Shown here piece by piece: positions 16,688 through 24,941 of a stretch of DNA of 64,000 nucleotides. Numbering within the stretch: the stretch's first letter is position 1; every line of letters begins with the position of its first letter. The stretch covers positions 124,001-188,000 of the forward strand of contig NZ_FOFG01000005.1 of the NCBI RefSeq assembly GCF_900110915.1. Reading direction: 5' to 3'. This DNA is from Faunimonas pinastri (GTDB lineage Bacteria; Pseudomonadota; Alphaproteobacteria; Rhizobiales; Afifellaceae). A program made the position numbers and the translations under genes. The notes below the pieces were generated by a model. It saw nothing but the letters and a program-made list of their open reading frames with translations. It was not told where the DNA came from and made no database searches.

Positions 16688-17986
16688 TTGGCGGACGAGG
16701 ATCTGGACCGGCACGGCATCCCGGAGCGGGATGAGCGCGAAAAGCTCGAGCGCCCGACCCAATCAGAGCCGGAACCGGCTGGCCAGACCCTCCGAACGTC
16801 CTATCACCCCTCTCCCGACGCCCAGCGCGAACAGGACATCTGGCGCGACGGGTACGAGCGCGGCCGCTCCGCCTCGGATGACGACGGCGAGGACGAAGGC
16901 TCGAACGACGACGACAAGGATGAGGGCGAAGGCGAGGACGAGGGCGGCGCCCGCGAAAAGGTGGGCGGGATCGTCCGGCGCCATCCCATCATCGTCGCCG
17001 CGGTCGTCATCCTCGTCATCGCGCTGATCGTCGGCGCGGTCCTCTGGTGGCTGCACGCGCGCAACTATGAGAACACCGACGACGCCTTCATCGATACGCG
17101 CTCGGTGACGATCAGCGCGCAGGTCGCGGGCGCGGTCACGGCCGTTCTCGTCAACGACAACCAGCAGGTGAAGAAGGGCGACGTTCTCGCCAAGATCGAT
17201 CCGCGCGATTACCAGTCGTCGCTGGCGCAGGCCGATGCGCAGATCGACCAGGCGAACGCTTCGATCACCAACCTGCAGGCGCAGATCGAGGCGCAGCAGG
17301 CCAGTATCGATCAGGCGCAGAAGCAGGTGACGGAATCGCAGGCGGCTCTCACCTTTTCCCAGCAGGAAAATTCGCGTTACCAGGAGCTGGTGAAGACCGG
17401 CGCCGGCTCGGCCCAGCGGGCCCAGCAGGCGGTGTCCGACCTGACGCAGAAGCAGGCTGCCCTTGCCAGTTCGCAAGCCGCCGTCGTCGCGCAGCAGAAG
17501 CAGGTCCAGGTGCTGCAGGCCCAGAAGAAGAGCTCGCAGGCCCAGCTTGAAAGCGCCCAGGCGCAGAAGGCACAGGCCGAAGCGAACCTTTCCCGCGCCA
17601 TTCTCACCTCTCCGGTCGACGGGCGCGTCGCCAATCTCTCCGGCGCGATCGGCGCCTATGCCGCCGGCGGCACGGCGCTGATGACGATCGTGCCGAACAC
17701 GGTCTGGGTCACGGCCAATTTCAAGGAAACGCAGCTCGACCTGATGCGTCCGGGCCAGCCGGTGACGATCAAGATCGATGCCTACCCCGCTCGCCACTTC
17801 AACGGTCATGTGGACAGCATCCAGGCCGGCAGCGGCACGGCCTTCAGCCTGCTCCCTGCCGAGAACGCCACGGGCAATTACGTGAAGATCGTGCAGCGCG
17901 TGCCGGTGAAGATCGTCTTCGACGAGGCGCCCGATGTCGAGCTCGGCCCCGGCATGTCGGTCGTGCCGACCGTGACCGTCCGGTAG
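16688..17986 (+). CDS. HlyD/EmrA-family efflux adaptor (membrane fusion protein)
   Basis: A 432-residue membrane fusion protein. It starts at TTG 16688 with GGAG at 16678-16681 and 6-base spacing. The cytoplasmic N-terminus contains a very acidic tract (about residues 64-90, 16 Asp/Glu in 27). One membrane helix follows (about 100-121), then a biotinyl-lipoyl-like domain (TRSVTISAQVAGAVTAVLVNDNQQVKKGDVLAKID). A long Gln/Ala-rich coiled coil (about 180-300) precedes the beta-barrel region ending PVKIVFDEAPDVELGPGMSV. It bridges the inner-membrane MFS pump encoded 4 bases downstream to an outer-membrane channel not present here. Confidence 0.9.
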   Translation: MADEDLDRHGIPERDEREKLERPTQSEPEPAGQTLRTSYHPSPDAQREQDIWRDGYERGRSASDDDGEDEGSNDDDKDEGEGEDEGGAREKVGGIVRRHPIIVAAVVILVIALIVGAVLWWLHARNYENTDDAFIDTRSVTISAQVAGAVTAVLVNDNQQVKKGDVLAKIDPRDYQSSLAQADAQIDQANASITNLQAQIEAQQASIDQAQKQVTESQAALTFSQQENSRYQELVKTGAGSAQRAQQAVSDLTQKQAALASSQAAVVAQQKQVQVLQAQKKSSQAQLESAQAQKAQAEANLSRAILTSPVDGRVANLSGAIGAYAAGGTALMTIVPNTVWVTANFKETQLDLMRPGQPVTIKIDAYPARHFNGHVDSIQAGSGTAFSLLPAENATGNYVKIVQRVPVKIVFDEAPDVELGPGMSVVPTVTVR

Positions 17987-17990
17987 CGGC

Positions 17991-19694
17991 ATGGCGAACG
18001 GCGCTGCGGCCACTGCAGGCGGGGGCAAGGCGAAGCCCCGCAAGACGCCAGCCCAGGCGTCCGGCAAGTCATCCGGCAGGGGCAAGCGCAAGGGTAACGA
18101 CAAAGGAGCCGCCGGCGGCATGGAGCGCTCCGCCGCGGGCGGCCGCAATCCCTGGATCATCGCGGTGGTCATCTCCATCGCCACCTTCATGGAGGTGCTG
18201 GACACCTCCATCGCCAATGTCGCTTTGCGCCACATCGCCGGCGGTCTGGCCGCCAGCCAGGACGAGAGCAGCTGGGTTCTCACCAGCTATCTCGTCTCCA
18301 ACGCGGTCATCCTGCCGGTCAGCGGCTGGCTTTCCAGCGTGATCGGCCGCAAGCGCTTCTACATGATGTCGGTGGCGCTCTTCACGGTCAGCTCGCTCGG
18401 CTGCGCGCTTTCCACGAGCCTCGGCATGCTGATCGGCTTCCGCGTGCTGCAGGGCCTCGGCGGCGGCGGGCTGGCGCCCAGCGAGCAATCCATGCTGGCC
18501 GACAGCTTCCCGCCCGCCAAGCGCGGACTGGCTTTTGCCGTCTACGGCGTCGCGGTGATCGTGGCCCCGACCATCGGGCCGACGCTGGGCGGCTGGATCA
18601 CCGACCATTCCAGCTGGCACTGGATCTTCCTCATCAACATTCCTGTCGGCATCGCCTCGCTCCTGCTGGTGCAGTGGCTGGTGCATGAGCCGGCCGTTCT
18701 GGAAAAGGAACGCAAGGCGCTCGTCCGCAACGGCATCAAGGTGGACTACATCGGCTTCGCGCTGGTGGCGCTTTGGCTCGGTTGCCTGGAGGTCGTGCTC
18801 GACCGGGGCCAGATCGACGACTGGTTCAGTTCCCCCTTCATCGTGGTGTTCTCCATCCTCTCGGCGCTCGCGCTGATCCTGCTGATCCCGTGGGAACTCT
18901 TGCGGAAGGACCCGATCTTCGATGTCGGGCTGATCTTCCGTCGCCAGTTCGGCACCTCATGCTTCGTGATGCTGGCCGTCGGCATGATCCTGTTCGGCTC
19001 CACCCAGTTCATCCCGCAGCTCCTGCAGGAGAATTACGGCTACAACGCCACGTGGTCCGGCCTCGCGCTGATGCCGGGAGGCGTCGTGATGCTGTTCCTG
19101 GTCATGCTGGCAGGGCGGCTGACCAGCGTCATCCAGCCGAAATACCTGATCACCTTCGGCATGGCGGTAATCGCTCTGTCGCTCTACCACATGGCGCATC
19201 TGACGCCGGAGGCGAACTATTCCACCTTCGCCTGGGCGCGGATCTACCAGACGATTGGCCTGCCCTTCATCTTCATCCCGATCACCGCGGCTTCCTATGA
19301 CGGCCTGCCGCCGGAAAAGACCGGGCAGGCGGCCTCGCTTATCAATGTTGCGCGTAATCTCGGCGGCAGCATCGGCATCTCCATGGCCACGACCGTGCTG
19401 GACCGGCGCGAGCAGTTCCACCAGTCGCGCCTGTCGGAGCATATCGCCAGTACGTCCCTCACCTACCAGAACACGCTGAACGCGATGACGAGCTACTTCA
19501 ATCACCAGCCCGGGGGCGCCGGGGATGCCAACAGCCGCGCCATCGCGCTGATCGGGCAGACGGTCCAGACGCAGGCGTCGCTGCTGTCCTATTTCGATGT
19601 GTTCATGATGCTGGGCGTGATCGCCGCCATCGCTTCGGTGCTGACGCTGATCGTCATGCGCCACGTGGACATGAACAAGTCGCACGCGGGCTGA
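17991..19694 (+). CDS. EmrB/QacA-type MFS multidrug efflux transporter (DHA2)
   Basis: A 567-residue drug:H+ antiporter with 14 predicted membrane helices. Motifs are ATFMEVLDTSIANVALRHIAG in helix 1, motif A GWLSSVIGRKRFY, motif C GPTLGGWITDH, and WHWIFLINIPVG. An unusual 50-residue cytoplasmic N-terminal extension is rich in Lys/Arg (10 basic, 1 acidic between residues 13 and 38). The start is 4 bases after the EmrA-like stop, so the two form one operon and presumably one pump. The substrate is unknown. Confidence 0.9.
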   Translation: MANGAAATAGGGKAKPRKTPAQASGKSSGRGKRKGNDKGAAGGMERSAAGGRNPWIIAVVISIATFMEVLDTSIANVALRHIAGGLAASQDESSWVLTSYLVSNAVILPVSGWLSSVIGRKRFYMMSVALFTVSSLGCALSTSLGMLIGFRVLQGLGGGGLAPSEQSMLADSFPPAKRGLAFAVYGVAVIVAPTIGPTLGGWITDHSSWHWIFLINIPVGIASLLLVQWLVHEPAVLEKERKALVRNGIKVDYIGFALVALWLGCLEVVLDRGQIDDWFSSPFIVVFSILSALALILLIPWELLRKDPIFDVGLIFRRQFGTSCFVMLAVGMILFGSTQFIPQLLQENYGYNATWSGLALMPGGVVMLFLVMLAGRLTSVIQPKYLITFGMAVIALSLYHMAHLTPEANYSTFAWARIYQTIGLPFIFIPITAASYDGLPPEKTGQAASLINVARNLGGSIGISMATTVLDRREQFHQSRLSEHIASTSLTYQNTLNAMTSYFNHQPGGAGDANSRAIALIGQTVQTQASLLSYFDVFMMLGVIAAIASVLTLIVMRHVDMNKSHAG

Positions 19695-19748
19695 GCCCGC
19701 TCCGGCGGAAACGGAAGCGGCGGCAGACGCCGCTTCCCGGACTAAGTT

Positions 19749-20515
19749 CTAGGCCACCGACTCATTATGTCGCAGCCAGATGCGGATGCTGGCGAGTTGG
19801 ACTGAGGCGAGGAAGTTGTCATCGCGCTTGTCGTATCGGGTGGCGACGGCACGGAACTGCTTGAGTTTGTTGAAGAAGCGCTCGACGAGGTTGCGGTAGC
19901 GATAGAGGAAGGTGCTGAAGAGCGGTCGACGCTTGCGGTTCGGCATGGGCTTGATGTTGGCCCAAGCGCCGCGTGCCGCCATCTCGATCCTGAGCGCGTC
20001 GCTGTCGTAGGCGCGGTCGGCGAGGAGCACGTCGCCATCGCCGAGAGTGGTGAGCATGTCGGCGGCACTGCGGCCATCGTGTGCCTGACCCGCGGTGAGC
20101 TTGAGCGCGATCGGCAATCCGTTGGCATCCACCAGAGCGTGGATCTTGGTGGTCAGGCCGCCGCGCGAGCGACCCATGCAACCGGGTCCCCCTTTTTACT
20201 GCCGTTGGCGGCGTGCTGGTGAACCCGGATCGATGAGGAGTCGATCATCTGGACATCGCCCTCGTAAGCTGCTGACACCGCTTCCAATATTCTTTGCCAG
20301 TGCCCCGCCCGCCGCCAGCGGTTGAAGCGGTTCACGCACGTCGTATGCGGACCATAGCGCGCCGGGATGTCCGCCCAGGGAGCGCCCGTCCGCAGCCGCC
20401 AGAAGATGCCGTTCAGCACCCGCCGGTCATCCACCCGTTTCACCCCACGTACCTTCGTCGGCAGCAGCGGCTCGATCACCGACCACTCGAAATCCGTGAG
20501 ATCAAACCGCGCCAT
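19749..20515 (-). CDS. IS5-family transposase, probable -1 programmed frameshift
   Basis: Two overlapping frames encode one DDE transposase. The first (from ATG 20515) has MARFDLTDFEWSVIEPLLP, VDDRRVLNGIFWRLRTGAPW and MIDSSSIRVHQHAANGSKKG. The second, in the -1 frame, continues with GRSRGGLTTKIHALVDANGLP and ends RNLVERFFNKLKQFRAVATRYDK...HNESVA. The switch site is AAAAAGGGGG near 20190, a run typical of -1 slippage in IS5-family elements. The stop codon TAG belongs to the CTAG at the element boundary. Catalytic residues (D in MIDSSS, D in LADRAYD, E in VERFF) are present, so it looks functional. Confidence 0.85.
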
Positions 20516-20589
20516 GCTCGTCTCCTTGCAGGAGAACTGATTCACGCATCAGCGGGTTTGGAAACCCTGTTTATGGGTCTGCGGCCTAG
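19749..20589 (-). mobile_element. IS5-family insertion sequence (IS427-like), complete
   Basis: CTAG occurs at both outer ends (19749-19752 and 20586-20589). Just inside are imperfect inverted repeats: left GCCACCGACTCAT, right (reverse complement) GCCGCAGACCCAT. The element proper is about 833 bp. It holds one transposase split over two frames. Outside it lie near-identical flanks, ACTAAGTT on the left and ACTAACTT on the right. It sits just after the ubiH-like stop codon and damages no gene. Confidence 0.88.
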
Positions 20590-20597
20590 ACTAACTT

Positions 20598-21851
20598 CTA
20601 GATCGCTTCGCCCTGCAACAGGCGCGGCAGGTCACCGGAGGCGCCGAGGCCGGCGGCCTCCCCGATGAACATGCGCTTCATGCGGGGCAGGCGATCGACG
20701 ACCGAAAGACCGAAGTCGCGCACCGCCCGCACAGGGGCGGAATCGTTGGAGAACAGGCGGTTCAGCACGTCCGTGGTGACGCCCATCTGGAAGGTGTCGA
20801 AACGGCGCCACCGCTCGTAGCGCTTCAGCACGTCGAGCGAGCCGAGGTCCAGTCCAAGCCGATGCGCTTCCACCAGCGTCTCCGCCAGTGCCGCCACGTC
20901 GCGAAGACCGAGATTGAGACCCTGGCCGGCGATCGGATGAATTCCGTGCGCCGCGTCGCCCAGCAGCGCGAAGCGCGGGCGAACGAAATCGCGGGCGATC
21001 GTCAGGCCGAGCGGGAAGCCCTGGCGCGGACCTTCCACCTCGATGGCGCCGAGGCGATGGCCGAAGCGCCGCTCCAGTTCGATCTGGAAGACGAACTCGT
21101 CGCCTTCGATCAGGCGGCGGGCTTCCTCGGCCCGTTCGCTCCACACCAGCGAGGAGCGATTGCCGGTGAGCGGCAGGATGGCGAAGGGACCGGAGGGCAG
21201 GAAATGCTCGATCGCCACGCCATTGTGCGGCCGCTCGTGCCGCACGGTGCAGACGATGGCGGTCTGGCCGTATTGCCAGGAGACAGTCTTGATGCCGGCC
21301 AGCGTGCGAAGCCGCGAGCGCACGCCGTCGGCGGCGATCAGGAGCCTCGGCCGCCGCGTCTCGCCGGAAGCAAGCTTCACCTCCACCCGTCCGGGCCCGC
21401 TGGTGAAGGAAGAAACGCGGTCCGGCGCGGTGAAGACGACACCCGCCGCTTCGGCGCGCGACTGCAGCGCCCGCGCCATGACTCCGTTCGGCACCATATG
21501 GCCGAAGGGCTCGCCCTCGGTGACTTCGCCGCCGAAGGTAAGGAACACCGGGCGCGCCACGTCGCTGGTGCGGCTGTCGGTGACTTCCATGGAGAGGATC
21601 GGCTGCGAATGCGGCTCGATTTCGTTCCAGGCACCGAGCTGCTGCAGCATGCGCCGCGCGGCGGCGGCGATGGCGGAAGCGCGTTCGTCCTTCGCGCCGC
21701 GCTCGGAAAGAGAAACCGGCGGCGCCGCATCGACGATCTGGACGCGCAGATCCGGCGCGGCGGAAGCGATGGCGAGAGCCGCCCCGACCCCGTTGCTGCC
21801 GCCTCCGGCGATCAGGATATCCGGTTCTGCTGCTTCGGATCTTGCGTTCAC
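20598..21851 (-). CDS. FAD-dependent monooxygenase, UbiH/UbiF/COQ6 family
   Basis: A 417-residue flavin hydroxylase of the ubiquinone-biosynthesis family, which hydroxylates the quinone ring. It has the FAD fold ILIAGGGSNGVGAALAIA near the N-terminus, the mid motif ADGVRSRLR, and the C-terminal FAD motif FALLGDAAHGIHPIAGQGLNLGLRDVAAL. GTG 21851 has GAGGCGAG upstream and leads directly into the FAD motif. Which ring position it hydroxylates (UbiH, UbiF or UbiI role) cannot be told. It is divergent from tesB. An insertion sequence lies 8 bases beyond its stop. Confidence 0.88.
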   Translation of the reverse strand: MNARSEAAEPDILIAGGGSNGVGAALAIASAAPDLRVQIVDAAPPVSLSERGAKDERASAIAAAARRMLQQLGAWNEIEPHSQPILSMEVTDSRTSDVARPVFLTFGGEVTEGEPFGHMVPNGVMARALQSRAEAAGVVFTAPDRVSSFTSGPGRVEVKLASGETRRPRLLIAADGVRSRLRTLAGIKTVSWQYGQTAIVCTVRHERPHNGVAIEHFLPSGPFAILPLTGNRSSLVWSERAEEARRLIEGDEFVFQIELERRFGHRLGAIEVEGPRQGFPLGLTIARDFVRPRFALLGDAAHGIHPIAGQGLNLGLRDVAALAETLVEAHRLGLDLGSLDVLKRYERWRRFDTFQMGVTTDVLNRLFSNDSAPVRAVRDFGLSVVDRLPRMKRMFIGEAAGLGASGDLPRLLQGEAI

Positions 21852-21941
21852 GAACTCGCCTCGCTTGACTTGGGAGCGCGCTCTGTCGACGTTCCCGCGT
21901 CGCGCGATCATATTGGGATCGGCGTGCGAAAGCGAGTGAGC

Positions 21942-22841
21942 ATGACGACTGCCATGGAAAACCTCCTGCAACTTCTGGATCTTGAGCAGATCGAGGCCGA
22001 TCTCTTTCGGGGCCGGAGCCCACAGGATGGCTGGCAGCGCGTCTTCGGCGGCCAGGTGGTGGCGCAGTCCCTGGCGGCCGCTTGCCGCACCGTGGCGGAA
22101 GAGCGGAGCCCGCACTCGCTGCATGCCTATTTCATGCTGATGGGCGATCCGACGGTTCCCATCGTCTACGAGGTGGACCGGCTGCGCGACGGGCGAAGCT
22201 TCAGCACCCGGCGCGTCACCGCGATCCAGCACGGCAAGGCGATCTTCGCGGCTTCCGCCTCGTTCCAGGTGGAGGAGCCGGGCCTCGATTTCGCGGCAAC
22301 GATGCCGGACGTGCCGGCGCCCGAAACGCTGCCGACGCAGGATGATCTGAAGCGCGTCATGCTGGAGGAAGCGAGCCCGCTGCTCCGCGCCTTCTGGAGC
22401 CGCGAGCGGCCGATCGAGATCCGGCCCGTCGACATGGACCTTTATCTCCGGCGAGAGGGGCGCGAGATGCGGCAGCATGTCTGGTTCCGTGCCACCGGCC
22501 CGGTTCCGGCCCCGTCCGAAACGCCGATCGCGGGGGGCGGAATTTCGCCGCGCTTCGCCAGCCAGTGCGTGCTGGCCTATGCCTCCGATCTGACGCTGCT
22601 CGACACGGCGCTCTTCCCGCACGGCAAGGCGCTCTTCGATCCCGCCATGCAGGTGGCGAGCCTCGACCACGCCATCTGGTTCCACCGCCCCTGCCCTCTC
22701 GACGGTTGGCTCCTCTATGCGATGGAAACGCCGTCCTCCTCCGGAGCACGCGGCTTCAGCCGGGGCGAGATCTTCACGGCCGACGGGGTGCTCGTCGCCT
22801 CCGTCGCACAGGAAGGATTGATCCGCGTCACCTCAAAATGA
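21942..22841 (+). CDS. tesB: Acyl-CoA thioesterase II
   Basis: A 299-residue double-hotdog thioesterase that hydrolyses acyl-CoA to free acid and CoA. Conserved features are LEQIEADLFRGRSPQDGWQRVFGGQVVAQSLAAA, HSLHAYFMLMGDPTVPIVYEVDRLRDGRSFSTRRVTAIQHGKAIF, and the second-half SLDHAIWFHRP with GRGF-like GARGFSRGEIF. Length and motifs match TesB. ATG 21942 is used; ATG 21954 is also possible. It is divergent from the ubiH-like gene, with 90 bases between start codons. Confidence 0.92.
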   Translation: MTTAMENLLQLLDLEQIEADLFRGRSPQDGWQRVFGGQVVAQSLAAACRTVAEERSPHSLHAYFMLMGDPTVPIVYEVDRLRDGRSFSTRRVTAIQHGKAIFAASASFQVEEPGLDFAATMPDVPAPETLPTQDDLKRVMLEEASPLLRAFWSRERPIEIRPVDMDLYLRREGREMRQHVWFRATGPVPAPSETPIAGGGISPRFASQCVLAYASDLTLLDTALFPHGKALFDPAMQVASLDHAIWFHRPCPLDGWLLYAMETPSSSGARGFSRGEIFTADGVLVASVAQEGLIRVTSK

Positions 22842-22921
22842 TGCCCGATCAGGCAGTATGATTATTTAATAGGCGGCCCATCAGGCAGCTTTGTGGCGCC
22901 TGCGCAGCGAATCCTCAGGAT

Positions 22922-22936
22922 GCCCGTTAAACGGGC
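22922..22936. promoter_or_regulatory. Perfect 7-1-7 palindrome upstream of glnK
   Basis: GCCCGTT-A-AACGGGC is a perfect inverted repeat 22 bases upstream of the sigma-54-like promoter. It has no T-run on either side, so it looks more like a protein-binding site than a terminator. The factor is unknown. Confidence 0.45.
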
Positions 22937-22957
22937 TGCTTCCTCTTATCCGACACT

Positions 22958-22973
22958 TGGCACGAATTTTGGA
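22958..22973 (+). promoter_or_regulatory. Sigma-54 (RpoN)-type promoter of glnK-amtB
   Basis: TGGCACG-AATT-TTGGA matches the sigma-54 consensus TGGCACG-N4-TTGCW at all positions except G for C at -12. It lies about 75 bases before glnK. Nitrogen-regulated sigma-54 control of glnK-amtB is established in many proteobacteria. Confidence 0.75.
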
Positions 22974-22983
22974 GATCAGGTGA

Positions 22984-23385
<402 letters not shown>

Positions 23386-23417
23386 GCGCCGTCACACTTA
23401 TTTCCAGGAGACAACCG

Positions 23418-24770
23418 ATGCGCTGGTCCGCAGGTAAGTTATTGACCGCCGCCGCCACCATGGCGGCCTTTTCCGCTCCGGCTTTCGCGCAGGACGCCAC
23501 CACGGCCGCTCCCGCCGCAGCTGCCGCTCCGGCCGCCGCCGCAACCGCGGCATCCGCCATCAGCACCGGCGACACCGCCTGGATGCTGACGTCGGTCTGC
23601 CTCGTCCTGATGATGACGATTCCCGGTCTCGCGCTCTTCTACGGCGGCATGGTCCGTCGCAAGAACGTGCTGGCGACCACCATGCAGAGCTTCGCGATCA
23701 CCTGCCTCATGACGGTGATCTGGTTCGTGGTCGGCTATTCCATGGCCTTCACCAACAACGATCCGGCGGCTCCCGGCGCCTATATCGGCAGCTTCTCGCA
23801 CATGTTCCTGCGCGGCATCGGCGTCGGGTCCATCAGCCCGCTGGCGGGCACGATTCCGGAATATGTGTTCATCATGTTCCAGATGACCTTCGCGATCATC
23901 ACCCCGGCCCTGATCACCGGCGCCTTCGCTGAACGCATGAAGTTCTCGGCGATGCTGCTGTTCATGACGTTGTGGTCGATCCTCGTCTATTGCCCGATCG
24001 CCCACTGGGTGTGGGGCGGCGGCTTCCTCGGCAGCTGGGGCGTTCTCGACTTCGCGGGCGGCACGGTGGTCCACATCAATGCCGGCGTCGCGGGCCTCGT
24101 CTGCTGCCTCGTTCTGGGCAAGCGCCTCGGCTACGGCCAGGTCAACATGGCCCCGCACAACCTCATCCTGACGCTGATCGGCGCCTCGCTCCTGTGGGTC
24201 GGCTGGTTCGGCTTCAACGCGGGTTCGGCCGTGGGCTCCAACGCCCTCGCGGGCGCCGCCATGATCAACACCCAGATCGCCACCGCAGCCGCGGCGCTCG
24301 CCTGGATGTTCATCGAGTGGATGGTCATCAAGAAGCCCAGCGTGCTCGGCATCCTGTCCGGTGCCGTCGCCGGCCTCGTCGCGGTCACCCCGGCCGCCGG
24401 CTTCGTCAACCCGATGGGCGCTTTCTTCCTGGGCATCATCGCCGGACTGGTCTGCTACTTCGCCGCCGTCCACCTGAAGAAGGCCCTCGGCTATGACGAT
24501 TCGCTGGACGCCTTCGGCGTGCACGGCATCGGCGGCATCGTGGGCGCCCTCCTGACCGGCGTCTTCGCCGATGCCGGCATCAACCCGGCCGGCGCCAATG
24601 CCAGCCTCCTGGCCCAGGTCGAGGGCGTGGTCGTCACCATCGTCTATACCGGTGTCATGACCTTCATCATCCTGATGATCTGCCGCGTGGTGACGGGCCT
24701 GCGCGTCACGCCGGCGGAAGAGGAAGAAGGCCTCGACATCAACCAGCACGGCGAATTGCTGCACGTCTGA
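23418..24770 (+). CDS. amtB: Ammonium transporter
   Basis: A 450-residue Amt/Rh channel. A signal peptide (first 24 residues, ...AAFSAPAFA) is followed by an Ala-rich linker and 11 predicted membrane helices. Family features are TAWMLTSVCLVLMMTIPGLALFYGGMVRRKN, the pore histidine region GGTVVHINAGVAGLV and the second histidine region FGVHGIGGIVGALLTG. It conducts NH3/NH4+ across the inner membrane and is gated by GlnK, encoded 32 bases upstream. CAGGAG lies 7 bases before ATG 23418. A strong terminator follows. Confidence 0.95.
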   Translation: MRWSAGKLLTAAATMAAFSAPAFAQDATTAAPAAAAAPAAAATAASAISTGDTAWMLTSVCLVLMMTIPGLALFYGGMVRRKNVLATTMQSFAITCLMTVIWFVVGYSMAFTNNDPAAPGAYIGSFSHMFLRGIGVGSISPLAGTIPEYVFIMFQMTFAIITPALITGAFAERMKFSAMLLFMTLWSILVYCPIAHWVWGGGFLGSWGVLDFAGGTVVHINAGVAGLVCCLVLGKRLGYGQVNMAPHNLILTLIGASLLWVGWFGFNAGSAVGSNALAGAAMINTQIATAAAALAWMFIEWMVIKKPSVLGILSGAVAGLVAVTPAAGFVNPMGAFFLGIIAGLVCYFAAVHLKKALGYDDSLDAFGVHGIGGIVGALLTGVFADAGINPAGANASLLAQVEGVVVTIVYTGVMTFIILMICRVVTGLRVTPAEEEEGLDINQHGELLHV

Positions 24771-24794
24771 CCGCGTCAGCCTCGCTGAAATCCG

Positions 24795-24827
24795 GGCCCG
24801 GCCGCCATGCGGCCGGGCCTTTCTTTT
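24795..24827 (+). terminator. Rho-independent terminator after amtB
   Basis: An 11-bp perfect stem GGCCCGGCCGC / GCGGCCGGGCC with loop CAT is followed by TTTCTTTT. Confidence 0.92.
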
Positions 24828-24941
24828 GCCTGAACGGTCAACGGAGCCGTTAACTCGCCGGTGTGGTTAGTAGCGTCTTAACTTCCCCGCCCTAACTTCG
24901 TCCCGAGATGGACGTTTGACACTTGCGAGACGATTGCGAGC

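Noticed and set aside
20862-21941. N-terminal extension of the tesB frame running antisense through the ubiH-like gene
   Set aside because: Family length and motifs of TesB start at about 21942; the extension overlaps a complete gene on the other strand.
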